Assembly: GCA_021209875.1 (NCBI GenBank)
Contig: JAGYVD010000008.1
Span: forward strand, 2,541,501 to 2,605,500
Source of the DNA: Rosellinia necatrix
Lineage: Eukaryota; Ascomycota; Sordariomycetes; Xylariales; Xylariaceae
Direction of reading: 5' to 3'
Length of the DNA: 64,000 nucleotides
Shown here piece by piece: positions 11,409 through 21,947 of this stretch. Position 1 is the first letter of the stretch; the number at the start of each line of letters is the position of its first letter. Position numbers and translations under genes: made by a program. The notes under the pieces were generated by a model. It ran no database searches, was not told the origin of the DNA, and saw only the letters and a program-made list of their open reading frames with translations.

Positions 11409-12698
11409 TCGCGCCTTGAGCCCCGACGGCGGTCTCGCAATGATGAATAGCGCATACCGGGAAGCTTGAAGGGATGTGCAAAATCGTAGAAAACGAACTC
11501 GGGAAACACGGCGAAGCGATGGTCGTGCTCCAGAAGGTACGTCGTCGGCTTTGGTCCCGTATACCCTGCGGCGGTCTGGCGGAGGGTAGCGTCAGTTGAA
11601 TTCTTCTACGTTACGAATACGCGGTACTTCGTCCGAGTCCTATCTGATGGCATGATCTCATCTCCTCAGATATCCCTTCCGCAGATCAATTGGATGAGGA
11701 GGGCGGGGCGTGAGGTATACAATCAGTCTTGGAGCCATCGGGCATCATGAGATTATCCCCTTGGTAGCCCTGGCCCGAAGTTATGTAGTTTCCCAACGAG
11801 ATAGGATCAAAGCCAGAGCCGGAAATCACGGGTTAGGAGGCGGGGTTTGCCTTTTGAGAAATTCCCATCGGCCTGCGTCCTCGCTCATAACTTGCGCCGG
11901 AATACCCGTGGGCAACAAGAAAGCCGCCGTTTGAGCGAACGATGATGGCGTAAGGGGGACGTACCATGATTTTCTTCAGGGCCACGAATACACTCGGCGT
12001 AGACACCACGGCGATGGCCGACTTATCGCTCGTGCCGTCGAGTAGCTGATTGGCGAGGAGATTGGCCGTCTCGTCGGAATACTATCATCCTCGAAGGACT
12101 CGTAGTTAGCTCAGAACGTTCTCAAGGTCCGACCCCTATCTACCAACTCCTTCTTTTAACTTTCCCGGTGCTACGTCGGTAGATGGGTTCGAATCATAGG
12201 TGCCGAGCGTGTCTCTCTTTTATGGAGAGCGAATATCGCCCACGGATAAATGGAGAGAATGGGGAGAGCAACAATAGACCCAAATAAGAGCTTATACAAC
12301 CAACCGCTCCTCCTCCTCCTCTCCTCCTCCTCTTCTTCCCCTCCCTTTTCAGAATTCTTTACCACCAGAAGATTCGGCCAGATAGTAATCCATCGTGCGA
12401 AAAGTGAAAAGCCACATACCCAAAACTGCGACTCATTCCAGTCCTCGGTGAAAGTATGGATGGACAGCTCTGGCTCGTTGCCACTGGCCCCGCCTCCGCC
12501 TCCGCCCCCGCCTCCGACTCTCTCGCTCCCATCTCCGCGCTCGCCTTCATTACCCTCGGCAAGAGCCTTAAGCTGCTCGAGTTTCTCCGTCTGCGCGTCG
12601 CGCTCGGCGTAGAACTCCCGGAGCGCCGTCAGCGCGTCCGCCGAGAGCGCCCTATCGCCTCTGCGGTCAGCATCCAAGGCGTCTCCCGATTTTCGCAT
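10899..12698 (-). CDS. EFM5: EFM5/EEF1AKMT1-type eEF1A lysine methyltransferase, with a +1 frame break near the C-terminus
   Basis: SAM-dependent methyltransferase of the N6AMT2/EFM5 family, which in yeast and human methylates a lysine of elongation factor 1A. Exons (minus): 12698-12420, 12081-11965, 11575-11458, 11321-11247, 11165-10899. Family signatures in order are LSADALTALREFY, EDWNESQFWYSDETA, the acidic SAM-site segment LLEHDHRFAVF, FVFYDFAHPFKLP, the catalytic CDPPFLSDDC, and VLICTGERM. The expected ending (GLKNEFLCYANFECDAW, stop at 10899) lies in a different frame from the rest of the last exon. The switch maps to a run of six G (plus strand) at 11012-11017, and five would make one 284-residue protein. 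As read, the frame ends at 10936. Low-complexity inserts are a Gly tract (about 12487-12510) and eight Thr encoded by a GGT/ACC run at about 11105-11128. The first intron contains CTC repeats. Confidence 0.85.
11374..11406. repeat. AT dinucleotide microsatellite in EFM5 intron
   Basis: About 16 uninterrupted AT units, preceded by AAG units, inside the third EFM5 intron. Confidence 0.95.
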
Positions 12699-13123
12699 GC
12701 CATGGTTATCGTCTCCATTCTAATCCTTCTTTCTTTCTTTCTTTCTTTCTCTCGCCTTTGGTGCAGCATAATCCGAAGTGTCCAATAAAGTGGTGGATCT
12801 AGATCTTCAACAAAAACAGATGTTGGAAGTATGCGCTTGCAATCTGATAAAATAAAATAAAAAAAAGAATGCGACAATATTCACTGTCCATATGCGCTGT
12901 TCGTTGGCGTAGTCGGTGGACAAGAACCAAAAGGGCGTAGACGGGGAAGAGGGAGGGGAGAGGAGAGGGAGGCGAGAAGGAGGGCGAAAAGAACAAACTA
13001 CCTAGGTAGGTAGATAGGAAGTGTAAATATAGCGCGTTGATGGTAACTTACAAAGGCTCTTCCGAGTCGTCAGTCATGCCGTATGCGGCTGGATGGGGGT
13101 AGTATGTTCGAATGCACTTTGCT

Positions 13124-13170
13124 GTAGTGTTGTAATGTTGCAATGTTGCAATGTTGTAATGTTGCAATGG
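13124..13170. repeat. 8-bp minisatellite (ATGTTGCA-like)
   Basis: About six consecutive units alternating ATGTTGTA and ATGTTGCA, differing only by a C/T transition. Confidence 0.85.
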
Positions 13171-13477
13171 CAAAGGTTGCCGCTCAGAATGCCGGATTAG
13201 GGTAAAGAGATGTGCGCGACGGAAGCTTCTGTCGTATCACAGCAGCACTGGTTGGTGGTGGTTGTTTGCATTGTAGGTAGGTAAGTAGGTACCTACTTAT
13301 GCCGGATAGATAAGATATAACATCGTTCCGCTCCGACTCAAGAGGCGAATGAAATCCACAACGAACCGATCATGAGACGGGCCCAAAATAAGGCAACTCT
13401 CATTCTACCTAGGTCCCTTTTCAAACCTCCAGTGCTTTATTCCCTTCGGGTCTAATTAGAAGATGGCTATGAGCAAA

Positions 13478-13536
13478 CTTGGAACGCTTGGGACGCTTGG
13501 GACGCTTGGAACGCTCGGAACACTTGGAACACTTGA
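13478..13536. repeat. 9-10-bp minisatellite (GGAACGCTT-like)
   Basis: Six imperfect tandem copies. Copies differ mostly by A/G and C/T changes (GGAACGCTT, GGGACGCTT, GGAACGCTC, GGAACACTT). Confidence 0.85.
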
Positions 13537-13788
13537 GACTAAGCTCTGTTGCCTTTCAGTCTAGGTATCCAATCCGTCTGGGCTCGGATTGAAACCAAAA
13601 ACCCGAGGGCTGGTGCTGGCTCGACCCGGTCGACGAACCTCAACATATCCATATCCGAAGGATTGTGGGTCGACGCTTGCATAATTCGGAATCTTCAAGT
13701 CAAGGAAACTATTTGTCTAGTGTATATATATACATTTGGTTACACTTAGGTTTCCGCTAAATATGGAAAAGCCCCTTCCGAGCTCTCC

Positions 13789-15241
13789 TTATAATTGATC
13801 CGTGACGTGGAGGTACTTCCGGTCTTCTCTCTTCTCCTTCTCCGTCGCTGGCGGGAGGTCGTAGAATGACGAGCTACGGTATCCTTGCTGCGAGACTGTC
13901 AGTCATCTATCATCTGGGCAGGCTGATGAGCAAGGGCAAGGGTGATGCGCACCAAGTAGTGATAAGTGTAGTTGCTGATATCGCCAGGCGTGATACCAAG
14001 ATCCGCAAACGTCTTGGCCGTCTCGTCAATCGTCTGGTCGATAAATTCCCTCTGCACATCCTCGGCCGATAGCATCGGCCACCAAAGAAGACGGTTGATC
14101 AGGCCGGCAATAGGCTCCAGGATGGCCTTGGGAACGTTGATGTGTCTTCGCTTCTTATAAATTTCGCGGTCTACCATCTCGGCGATCTCTTGCGTCGAGT
14201 AGTTCTTGGGGCCGTAGAGTTCGTACGTCTGGCCAGCTGTGGTATCGTCGTATAGCATGAGCTCAAGAGCATGACCGACATCGATCGACTAGCGATGCGA
14301 GTTAGCTTTGCTACCACCCACCCAGCCGTCCTCCCGCTGTATAACCTACGTGGACGGGCCAATATCTCTCTTGCATGTTGTTGGATGTGAAAAGGTTGGT
14401 GATGCCGGCCAATCGGATGAGCAGGTTGTCTTCGAAGCCGAACAGGGGCGCGGGTCGCACGATGGTGGTCTCGGGGAATATGCTCCGGGCTACCTGCTCT
14501 CCCCTTCCCTTAGTCGCGAAAAAAGTCGAGGGCGAGTTGGGGTCGGCGTTATAAGACGAGACGTGGATGTAGCGGTCGACATCATATTTGGCGACGGCCT
14601 CGGCGATCCTCTCGGTTCCCTCCACGTGGACATCCTCCAGGCTAAAGTTCTTGGTAGGATAGTTCCGGCCGATGAGGTTATAGACCACATCGGAGTGCCT
14701 GACGCTCGCTTCGATGGACTCGGTGTTGTGCAGATCGTACTCGATGAAAACGACACGGCCGAGATCTCCAGTGACCTTGAGATGGCGCTTGGCCATCTCC
14801 TCACGGTAGGGGGATGACGACCTGACATCCCTGACGCGCTGTAGAGAGGTGACGGATCAGCCCAGAGCCATAGCCGGCGGAGCAAGGAAAGTACGCTATC
14901 CGTACCTAACCGGTTGACGATGTATCGACCGAGCTGTCCCGTTGCGCCAAATACGGTTGCAACATTGCCTAGGGGGGGGTTAGAATCAGCGACGTCGAGG
15001 GGCGGGGATCGAGCGGGCGCCATGGCATACCTCCGAGGGCCGAGCTGCGAGATCCGGGGTGTCAGCACGAGGCGCATTGGCCTGAGGTTGCAGAGAGGCG
15101 AGCACTTACCGGCCGCCCTTGACGCGGAGAATGGGCTTGCCGGTGCGAGAGATGGCGAGGTCGGCAATGTGACGGGCCTGGTGGTTGAGGCCGAACGCCA
15201 ACTGTCGGCTGGACCGCACGGCGGTCGGAAAGGGGGGCCAT
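13789..15241 (-). CDS. NUO40: NADH:ubiquinone oxidoreductase 39/40-kDa subunit (NDUFA9/NUO40), with two +1 frame breaks
   Basis: Accessory subunit of respiratory complex I in the mitochondrial inner membrane, related to short-chain dehydrogenases. Six exons (minus): 15241-15110, 15044-15031 (14-nt microexon), 14968-14906, 14838-14350, 14288-13953, 13887-13789. Recognised segments are ISRTGKPILRVKGG, the NAD(P)H-binding loop TVFGATGQLGRYIVNRL, VVYNLIGRNYPTKNF, IHVSSYNADPNSPS, ETTIVRPAPLFGFEDN, YELYGPKNYSTQEI and a C-terminal FYDLPPATEKEKRE. Two single-base surpluses break the frame. One is in five G at 14809-14813, between ARQGCQVVIP and YREEMAKRHL. The other is in six G at 15232-15237, just after the start codon MAP. 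Dropping one base at each gives exact exon phases and 376 aa. If the second break is not accepted, an in-frame upstream Met at 15414 is the alternative start. Divergent from RPN9. Confidence 0.88.
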
Positions 15242-15993
15242 CCTTGTGTATAGCTGCGATGCGCAAGAATGACGGCGCCTTTCCAATTGCGATGTGTAGA
15301 CCTCACCTGCCCGTGGTGATGATGGTGGTGCTGCTCTCGGCTTGGTGGGTTAGAGCTGTATCTCCAATTGATTGAATGCTGGGAGGCGCTGGCTGACAAG
15401 TCGTAGCTCGCCATTGGTTGGAGGAGCATATCAGCCGGCAGGAAACTGTCGCCAGATGTCAGTGCCCCCATCACACTCCACCTACACTCACAGAGAGACC
15501 TTTAGGTACCTAAGTACCTACCGTACTTACTTAAGTATGTGCTATCGATGGCCCTTGGCACAGTGCCACAGATAGTAGACTGGTTACCACTGTCCCGCAC
15601 TGTATGTACCTCTGTACCTACCTACCCAAGGTAGGTGCGCTACCCCATGTAGCTCAGGCTGCTGCTTGGTGGGCGGGCAGGCTGCACACCAGCCGCGTAT
15701 AGGCCTAGCTAAGGCTACCTGAACGGCCATCATCGTCACATCATCATCCATGCTCTCCTCCAACGGGGCTTCCTTTACGAGTACCACCTCACTATACCCA
15801 ACAAACCCCGCAAACAACGCCCGCAGCACCGCAAAGTAGCAAGGCATACGCCCCCTCATCTCTTCCGGCCTTCCTACTAGCAACCAACCGAGTCTTGACA
15901 CAACTCAACATAACTCAACACAACTTCACACAACTTAACACAACACATACGGCCCCCGAGACAAGAAAATAAGCGGAGCGCATATCATAGAAC
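15242..15993. promoter_or_regulatory. Divergent promoter region NUO40/RPN9
   Basis: About 750 bp between two divergent start codons. Contains GGTACC/TACC clusters (about 15500-15540 and 15600-15640) and an ACAACTCAACA-like repeat just before RPN9 (about 15895-15945). A possible 5' UTR intron of NUO40 has donor GTGAGG near 15303 and acceptor CGCAG near 15253. Individual promoter elements cannot be assigned. Confidence 0.4.
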
Positions 15994-17245
15994 ATGAACG
16001 TCGACACCATCGCCGACTTCCTCGCCGACCAGCGGGACCAAGCTCCCGAGGAGCTCCAGGGCACCATCATCCAGTTCGAGGATTACTGGGAGCGCAAATT
16101 ATGGCACCAGCTGACCGACCTTCTCATCGAATTCTTCGCCAACCCCAAGAGCGAACCCCAACGCCTGCAGTTCTTCAAGGTCTTCATACTGAAATTCGCC
16201 GATAAGATCAACCAACTCAAGCTTGTCGACCTGGGGCTCAAAGCCGCCACCCAATGCCGGGGTAAGGCCCGGCCCAGCCCGGCTCAGCCCATCCCATCCC
16301 ATCCCATCCCATCCCATCCCACCTGCCGGCAGTGTTATTACTGGGCGCTAATTCGCTAATTCTGTGCCAGATGACAGGGAGCGTCTAACGTTCCTCAGCG
16401 ACCTCGCCAAGAAGGTGGACGGCGAGAACTCGCAGGACGCCTTTGTGCACGCCACCGTCGCCGCCGCCCGGGTTGAGCTGCTGCTGCGCGATGCCGAAGC
16501 ATCCCGGAGGGACCTGGATAAGGCCGAGAAGATCCTCGACTCATTCGACTCGGTAGAGACCAAGGTCCACGCCGCCTTCTACCAGGTCAACGCCGACTAC
16601 TACAAGGCCAACGCCGACTTCGCCTCCTACTACCGCAACGCCCTCCTCTACCTGGCATGCATCGACCTGTCGACCATCTCCGCCAACGAGCGCAAGGCCC
16701 GCGCCTACGACCTCGGCATCGCCGCCCTGGTCTCAGACTCCATCTACAACTTCGGCGAGCTCCTGCTACACCCTATCCTCGATGCCCTGACGGGCGACCT
16801 GTCATGGCTGCGCGATCTACTGCTGGCCTTCAACCGGGGTGATCTGGGCGCGTACGACATGTTATCGGGCCATATCTCCTCAAACCGCCTCCTCCAGGAC
16901 CACGAGGACGAGATTCGAGAAAAGATCTACCTGGCTGCCCTGACCGAGAGCGTATTCCGGCGACCCTCCCACGAGCGCGCCATGTCGTTCAGCGCAATAT
17001 CAGCCGATACCAAGGTGCGGTCGACCCAGATCGAGCACCTGGTCATGAGGGCCCTGAGTTTAGGCCTGGTGCGTGGCACCATCGACCAGGTCGACGAGGT
17101 GGTCAACTTTACCTGGGTCCAACCCCGTGTCTTGGACATGGGGCAGATCGCCAGCATGAGCCAGCGGCTTGGTGAGTGGGGCGAGAACGTCAACAAGCTC
17201 GGCAACTGGATTGAGGCCACGGGCCAGGATATTTGGGCGCCTTGA
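15994..17245 (+). CDS. RPN9: 26S proteasome lid subunit RPN9 (PSMD13)
   Basis: Non-ATPase subunit of the 19S regulatory particle lid. Two exons, 15994-16261 and 16371-17245, give 380 aa, the usual length for Rpn9. The start MNVDTIADFL is followed by QFEDYWERKLWHQLTDLL, characteristic of PSMD13. After a series of helical repeats comes a C-terminal PCI domain with ESVFRRPSHERAMSFSAI, a winged helix around STQIEHLVMRALSLGLVRG, IDQVDEVVNFTWVQPRVL and a final helix. The single intron (16262-16370) joins QCR-D-DRERLTFL in phase 1 and carries a CCATC tandem repeat (about 16281-16321). The frame is clean, unlike its two flanking genes. Confidence 0.95.
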
Positions 17246-17872
17246 GCGTGTCCTTCGCCATCATCATCATCCAGTATCCGTTGAAATATAGAAGGGAATT
17301 GGCAAGAAGGAAGACCAAAAAGAAAGAAATAAAACCTCCCCCCCCGGGGCCCGACGGCGCTTGAGGGAGGGGCTTATACTCCTAGCATCTATAGGGGCCA
17401 GCGAGTAGGAATCACCCAGGAAGAAGCAAGACGCGGCCCTCGGAACGTCATATGTATGATAGTCAACTAATAGACGCCCGCCTCCTGGGTAGCGGGGGCT
17501 AGAAAAGACAAGCCAGTAAAAACACCTCTCGACGACTTCGTATTGGGGATATTAGGCTCTATTGTGAGCAAAATGTAGACGAGTTTCGGCTCTATCGTCG
17601 AGCAGCCGTCAAAGTCCCGTCACGGCGTGCCCCATACATGCCGTCAATCCAACTATGAATCAAGGCTGTCGTTTTCTCGGTCATAACTCCCTACCTTAAA
17701 GCCTGGACTATCTCGCAAACCATGGCCTCGGAAATCGCACGTGTATATATAAATTCTTTGTTTCAATTCTGTAGGCCTTCCAAAACTCTATATGACTGCG
17801 TATGTCCTCCTTAGCTAAACCTACACTGGGGCAAACCTCCCGGAACCAAAATCCTTTTATTTTATTTTATTT
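17246..17872. other. Convergent intergenic region RPN9/GAA1
   Basis: 3' regions of two convergent genes. A run of C/G near 17338-17348 and TTTTATTTTATTTTATTTT-like sequence at about 17857-17873, which on the minus strand abuts the GAA1 stop. No gene seen. Confidence 0.55.
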
Positions 17873-18432
17873 TCACGCGCTCTTCACTTTTGCCCTCGGC
17901 TGCCCCAGCACGATAATGGAGCCCACGAGCCACGCGGGCCACCAGACGCACCAGACGACGAGGGGGATATACAGACCCCAGACGTCCCAGCCGAAGGCAG
18001 CCTCTCGCAGGACATGCTCGAGCGTGTCCAACAGGCCCCCGCTACCAATACCACTACCGTGGCTGGCGGCGTATGCGCCGGCGCCGGCGAGAACGATGGC
18101 GGCCGGGCTGACGAGGTTCAGCAGGGCGATGTAGGCGTACCGGGCCGCGGCGCGATCGGGCCAGGGGCGGGTGAAGGAGAGCGGGGTCGAGAAGAGACCG
18201 ACGAGGAAGGCGAGGCTGAAGTTCAGCGTCGCGAGCGAGCTGAGGAACATGCCAAGGAGGAGAAGGGAGAAGGATTTCAGGAGATGGAGCTGCTGAAGAG
18301 TGAGAGGACGGGCGGAGGTCAGGTTCACCAGGTCGGAGATCAGTGGTGGTAGGGTGGCGCTGAAGGCACTGAAGACGAGGAAGAAGGGGGGAGAGGAGCT
18401 GCGAGGCGCAGATTAGTATAGCCGATTCCTTG

Positions 18433-18470
<38 letters not shown>

Positions 18471-20093
18471 GGGGGGGTGATGAGAGGGCATTTAACAGCA
18501 CAGATTCTGTGAGTAGTAGCCCTGAAAGATTGTCGGGGGCGATTGGTTAATGGAAATATTGAGGGGTTACTCACATGAGAAGGGGTATGATTGAAAATGA
18601 ATAGGGGGAGGGCCCCAAGGAAGTGGCATGCGACAACTATCCCCAATGGGAGATATAGTTCTCGTTCTACGGCGGCCGGGGCCGACGGTGCTGCTTTTTA
18701 TAACTTCTTTCCTCTCATCAATAGTCTCCGTGCTTGTGGCAGTTGAAGGGGCGGTAGGTCCGGACACACCATCCCCATAGCCGCTCTTGACCCACATCAG
18801 GATGGCCATGATGGTAAAGTTGACGGCGATCAACATAGCACTGGGCAGGTAAGTACCGATGCTGACGAATCGGTCTTTATGCATGAGCAGATAGAAGAAG
18901 AAACTTTGGTGTAGGTGCTCCAGCAGGTTATTCAGACTCCGGAACGTGCCCTCAACGAGACGACCAAGTCCCATTTCGTCATGCCAGCCGTTGCCGACAG
19001 GCTGTAATGTGACGGCGTCGACGTGGTAGGGGATAAAGCTACTATGAGGGCCGACAGCGTGACCCAATCCCTGGTTCATCATACCGCGTAGCATCGTCCT
19101 CAACCGATCGTTGTACTTGTCCGAGTGACCGAATCTCTCCTGGATGAAAGAATGCATGCCCATTTGCCCGTTGGCGATATTATTCACCGAATTGATAAGA
19201 TCCAAATTAGGCAGCTGCCCGTTTACGCCATCGTAAACGATATGCACGCCCTCAAAGCGCCCTTCGTGCGGGTAGTCGAGGGCGACGGCGCCCTGCAGGA
19301 GGCCCGATTTAATGGGCAGAGAGGCGACATTGGACGAGTCGTGGGCATCGTGATACGCATCTACCCACGCCTGAATACTAGCGCGACTGTCCGGGGGGAA
19401 AACGAGGATGATGTCTTTGGACCATAGCGACCAGCGCTTGAAGTAGCGGGCTAATGTCAAGGCAAGGGCAATGCCATTGCGGTTGAACTCGTCCTTGACG
19501 TTCTTCCACGCCGTCATCAACACGATGGCCTCGGTTGCGTCGCCGCGCGGGGCCTGGAGGATGGCGTATGCGTTCTCGCCGGCGTACGTGTTGCCGGCCG
19601 AGTGGTATGTGTAGTTCTGGCGGCCGACCTTGAGGCCGATGCCCTTGAGGATGGTCTCGAGCCCGTCGTTGATCCTATCAAAGGGCGCAATGCGTCAGAC
19701 CTGAACCGCCCTCTCCGCCATGACAGCCAGCCACGGCCGACCAGTACTCACTCGACATTGCTCCTCTCCTTCAACGAGTCGACCTCGTGTCTATAGGCGC
19801 GGAAGACATTCTGGTCGCTTCCGCCGAAGTACGTGTGGACCTGGCCGGGCAAGAGTGCGTTCTCGGAGATGTACGTCCGTCGCGAGTAGTCGTCGAGGGG
19901 GAGGAGCAGAAGCCAGACCACGCCGACGACGATGCATAGGAGGGAGAGGTAAGGCGGGATCTTCAGCAGTCGCGGATCGCGGCGCCATGTCAGGACCGTG
20001 GCTATTGGTTTGGTGAACACGTCGTATTAGCGAGGCAACACGGCAAAGGACCGCATGTGCTCTGTTCCCCGACTTACAGAGTAGGCGCGGCAT
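17873..20093 (-). CDS. GAA1: GPI transamidase subunit GAA1 (GPAA1), with a +1 frame break
   Basis: Polytopic ER membrane subunit of the complex that attaches GPI anchors to proteins. Exons (minus) as I read them: 20093-20078 (16-nt first exon, MPRLL), 20001-19752, 19674 to about 18575, 18398-17873. The N-terminal membrane segment is CIVVGVVWLLLLPLDDYSRR. The lumenal aminopeptidase-like domain includes YISENALLPGQVHTYF, VGRQNYTYHSAGNTYAGEN, YDGVNGQLPNLDLINSV and GPHSSFIPYHVDAVTLQP. Several C-terminal membrane segments follow (LLLLGMFLSSLATLNFSLAF). The frame changes before ERELYLPLGIVVACHF. A 79-nt intron at 18691-18769 (donor GTGTGT, weak branch site) would repair this, as would one extra base. 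A second shift at the next exon junction has no splice solution and points to one surplus base, most simply in six G at 18386-18391. The last intron holds a GT microsatellite. Confidence 0.88.
18434..18470. repeat. GT dinucleotide microsatellite in GAA1 intron
   Basis: About 17 TG units inside the last GAA1 intron, followed directly by a G run. Confidence 0.95.
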
Positions 20094-20883
20094 GGCTCCT
20101 GTGTTATAAGCCCGTCGTCGATTGGCGACCGGTGAGCCTTGACAGAGCTGTTTTCTCAAGGCGGTCGTGTTGTAGCCATGAACCTCTTAATTAAAGGAAT
20201 GTTAGTAAGGTAAGTAGTATGTAACAAGGTAAGTAGTTATAGCACTTACTTGCTTGACTACACACAAGGGTCCTCCGGATTTAAAGTGGGCCTATATGCC
20301 CCTTGTAGGCATAACCTACCCCGGAGATGCATACATACATAGTGTACTCCACCATGTACTTAGTATCACAAGTTGCACCGAGGAAGTGGTGGTCGAACAG
20401 GTCATTTTGTATGCGAGCACTAGAGCATGAACTTCCAACTACTCTGTCTCTGAACTTTTGACATCTACAGTGGGTGGAATTCCAAGCCAGGATACCTGAA
20501 CTTCTTTTTTCTACCTAGGTAAAACTAAGCAGAGATGATCAGCTGCAACTATTTATAATCAGTTCCATTAGTGCCTAGCCAATATCATACTTGCTACATA
20601 GATCATAGATCACGTCTAACAGGCATTCAGATTCAACCTCGGAGTATCACCCTATACTCCATCATACAGAGCATCAACAACGCCGGGGGCTAGGAAATGG
20701 GAAACAACGAAATCCCCCCCTTCTCGTAAGATCTACCTAATAAGACATCGATGACCCACAAAACCATGAACGCCGGTGTCGTGCGAGAGGAAGCCGAGAT
20801 GATACCGCCGACCTCGTGAAGAACGCCTTATATCGATATAACGTATACATGCGCATAAACGTCCGTCTATATTACCGCCTCAA
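20094..20883. other. Intergenic region upstream of GAA1, downstream of RBD2
   Basis: No gene seen. A perfect TACCTAGGTA palindrome lies at 20512-20521, about 420 bp upstream of the GAA1 start. GGTAAGTAGT-like units cluster at 20205-20240. Confidence 0.55.
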
Positions 20884-21947
20884 CTATGGGCCCAGGCGCT
20901 GCGTGTTTCCTATTATACTCATCGGTGTCGCGTTACTACTCGAGACGTTCGTCGGGAGCACGCCGAACCGGCCGTACGTCTTCTGGTCCACGCTGACATA
21001 GTGAGGCAGCCTGCCCAGCAGATTCAGGCGGCTTTCTATCTCTCGCAGAATCCATTCTGGCGGGGCCAGGAACTTTAGATATCCGAGGCCAACTGCAAAG
21101 CGCTTGGTTAGTACACGAAGCAGGCACCATGCGCGTGTGCGAGGGGTGTATACATACAGAGATATCCGGTGCCAACACCGCACAGATGCCCAAGGAAGCT
21201 TGTGCCTGGGATGAGGGCCTCGACAACGAGAACCATAAAGAGTGGCGTCGTCCATGTCGGGACATGATGCGTCCCGATAACCAAGTAAGGGTTGGTCTTA
21301 TATGTACGAACTCCTTCCATTCCGAGCAGAAGAAACACCCAGAGGCTATATATATGTATATCAGCAATTAGTGACCCCAATTGCCGCACGAGAAGCGGTG
21401 CTTCCTTACCTGGCTCCCATAACGGCGACATTGCCCCCCAATAAGAACCGTTCTAACAAGACATAGACTAGAGCGGGTATTGTCGTCAAAGCTAGAACCA
21501 ATTGTCAGCTACCGTCTCTTCCGGCTACGCCGTCGATGAGAGCAGAAGTTGCGCAGGCGGACTCACGACCAAAGAATAGGGCCAGCGAAGTCAAGGTGCC
21601 GAACTCGGTTTCGAATCTTTCTAACAACGGGGCCAGGGCGAGAATGTTGAAGAAGGCGTGGAGCAGGTTTTGGTGTATCAACGGAAAGGTGTTAACACGA
21701 TACACTAGAGAGGGGACGGTCAATGGTTAGCCAACTCCTGACGCGCCTCGGCGATGCTCGGGAGCGGAATGGCCATACTTGTAGTGAGACTCATCTCGTT
21801 GGGTATTAGAGCGCCCCATTGCCGAATATCCCACGCCGACTGTATGCCGGCGAGCGCGAAAGCAGTCATGACCACCAGCATGGCACGGGTGAATAGGGGG
21901 AGGCGGAATAGATACGAGCGCGCGTTGAAAGACTGTATATTAGGCAT
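20884..21947 (-). CDS. RBD2: Rhomboid intramembrane serine protease RBD2
   Basis: Fungal RBD2-type rhomboid of the Golgi/secretory membranes. In Aspergillus and fission yeast this protease acts in SREBP activation, though I infer that role only from the family. The start MPNIQSFNARSYLFRLPLF is followed by a first membrane span, WGALIP, YRVNTFPLIHQNLLHAFFN, FETEFGTLTSLALFFGPL, the catalytic Ser in GASLWVFLLLG and the catalytic His in GTSFLGHLCGVGTGYL. The conserved tail is FGLGYLKFLAPPEW to LLGRLPHYVSVDQKTYGRFG. Four introns were traced. Their junctions restore TT-M-YRV, FFG-PL-TTIP, GA-S-LWV and GYL-F-GLG. The last three small exons overlap other frames, so frame-only readings miss the contiguous protein. 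The stop is at 20884. No frame break. Confidence 0.93.

Larger units (their letters stand above)
12699..13788. other. Intergenic region upstream of EFM5 and downstream of the complex I gene
   Basis: No gene seen. It contains a TTTC tetranucleotide run (about 12727-12751), one perfect TACCTAGGTA palindrome at 12999-13008 and two minisatellites. The first is an 8-bp ATGTTGCA-like repeat (about 13124-13170). The second is a 9-10-bp GGAACGCTT-like repeat (about 13478-13536). Confidence 0.6.

Noticed and set aside
12100..12200. tRNA-like pieces (TAGCTCAG and GGTTCGAAT) in the first EFM5 intron
   Set aside because: No acceptor stem or cloverleaf can be formed around them, and spacing of the two boxes does not produce D, anticodon and T arms.
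13789..20093. NUO40, GAA1 and EFM5 as pseudogenes
   Set aside because: Apart from single-base surpluses in G runs, every exon, splice site and conserved residue is intact, and there are no other stops or deletions. Sequence error is the simpler reading.
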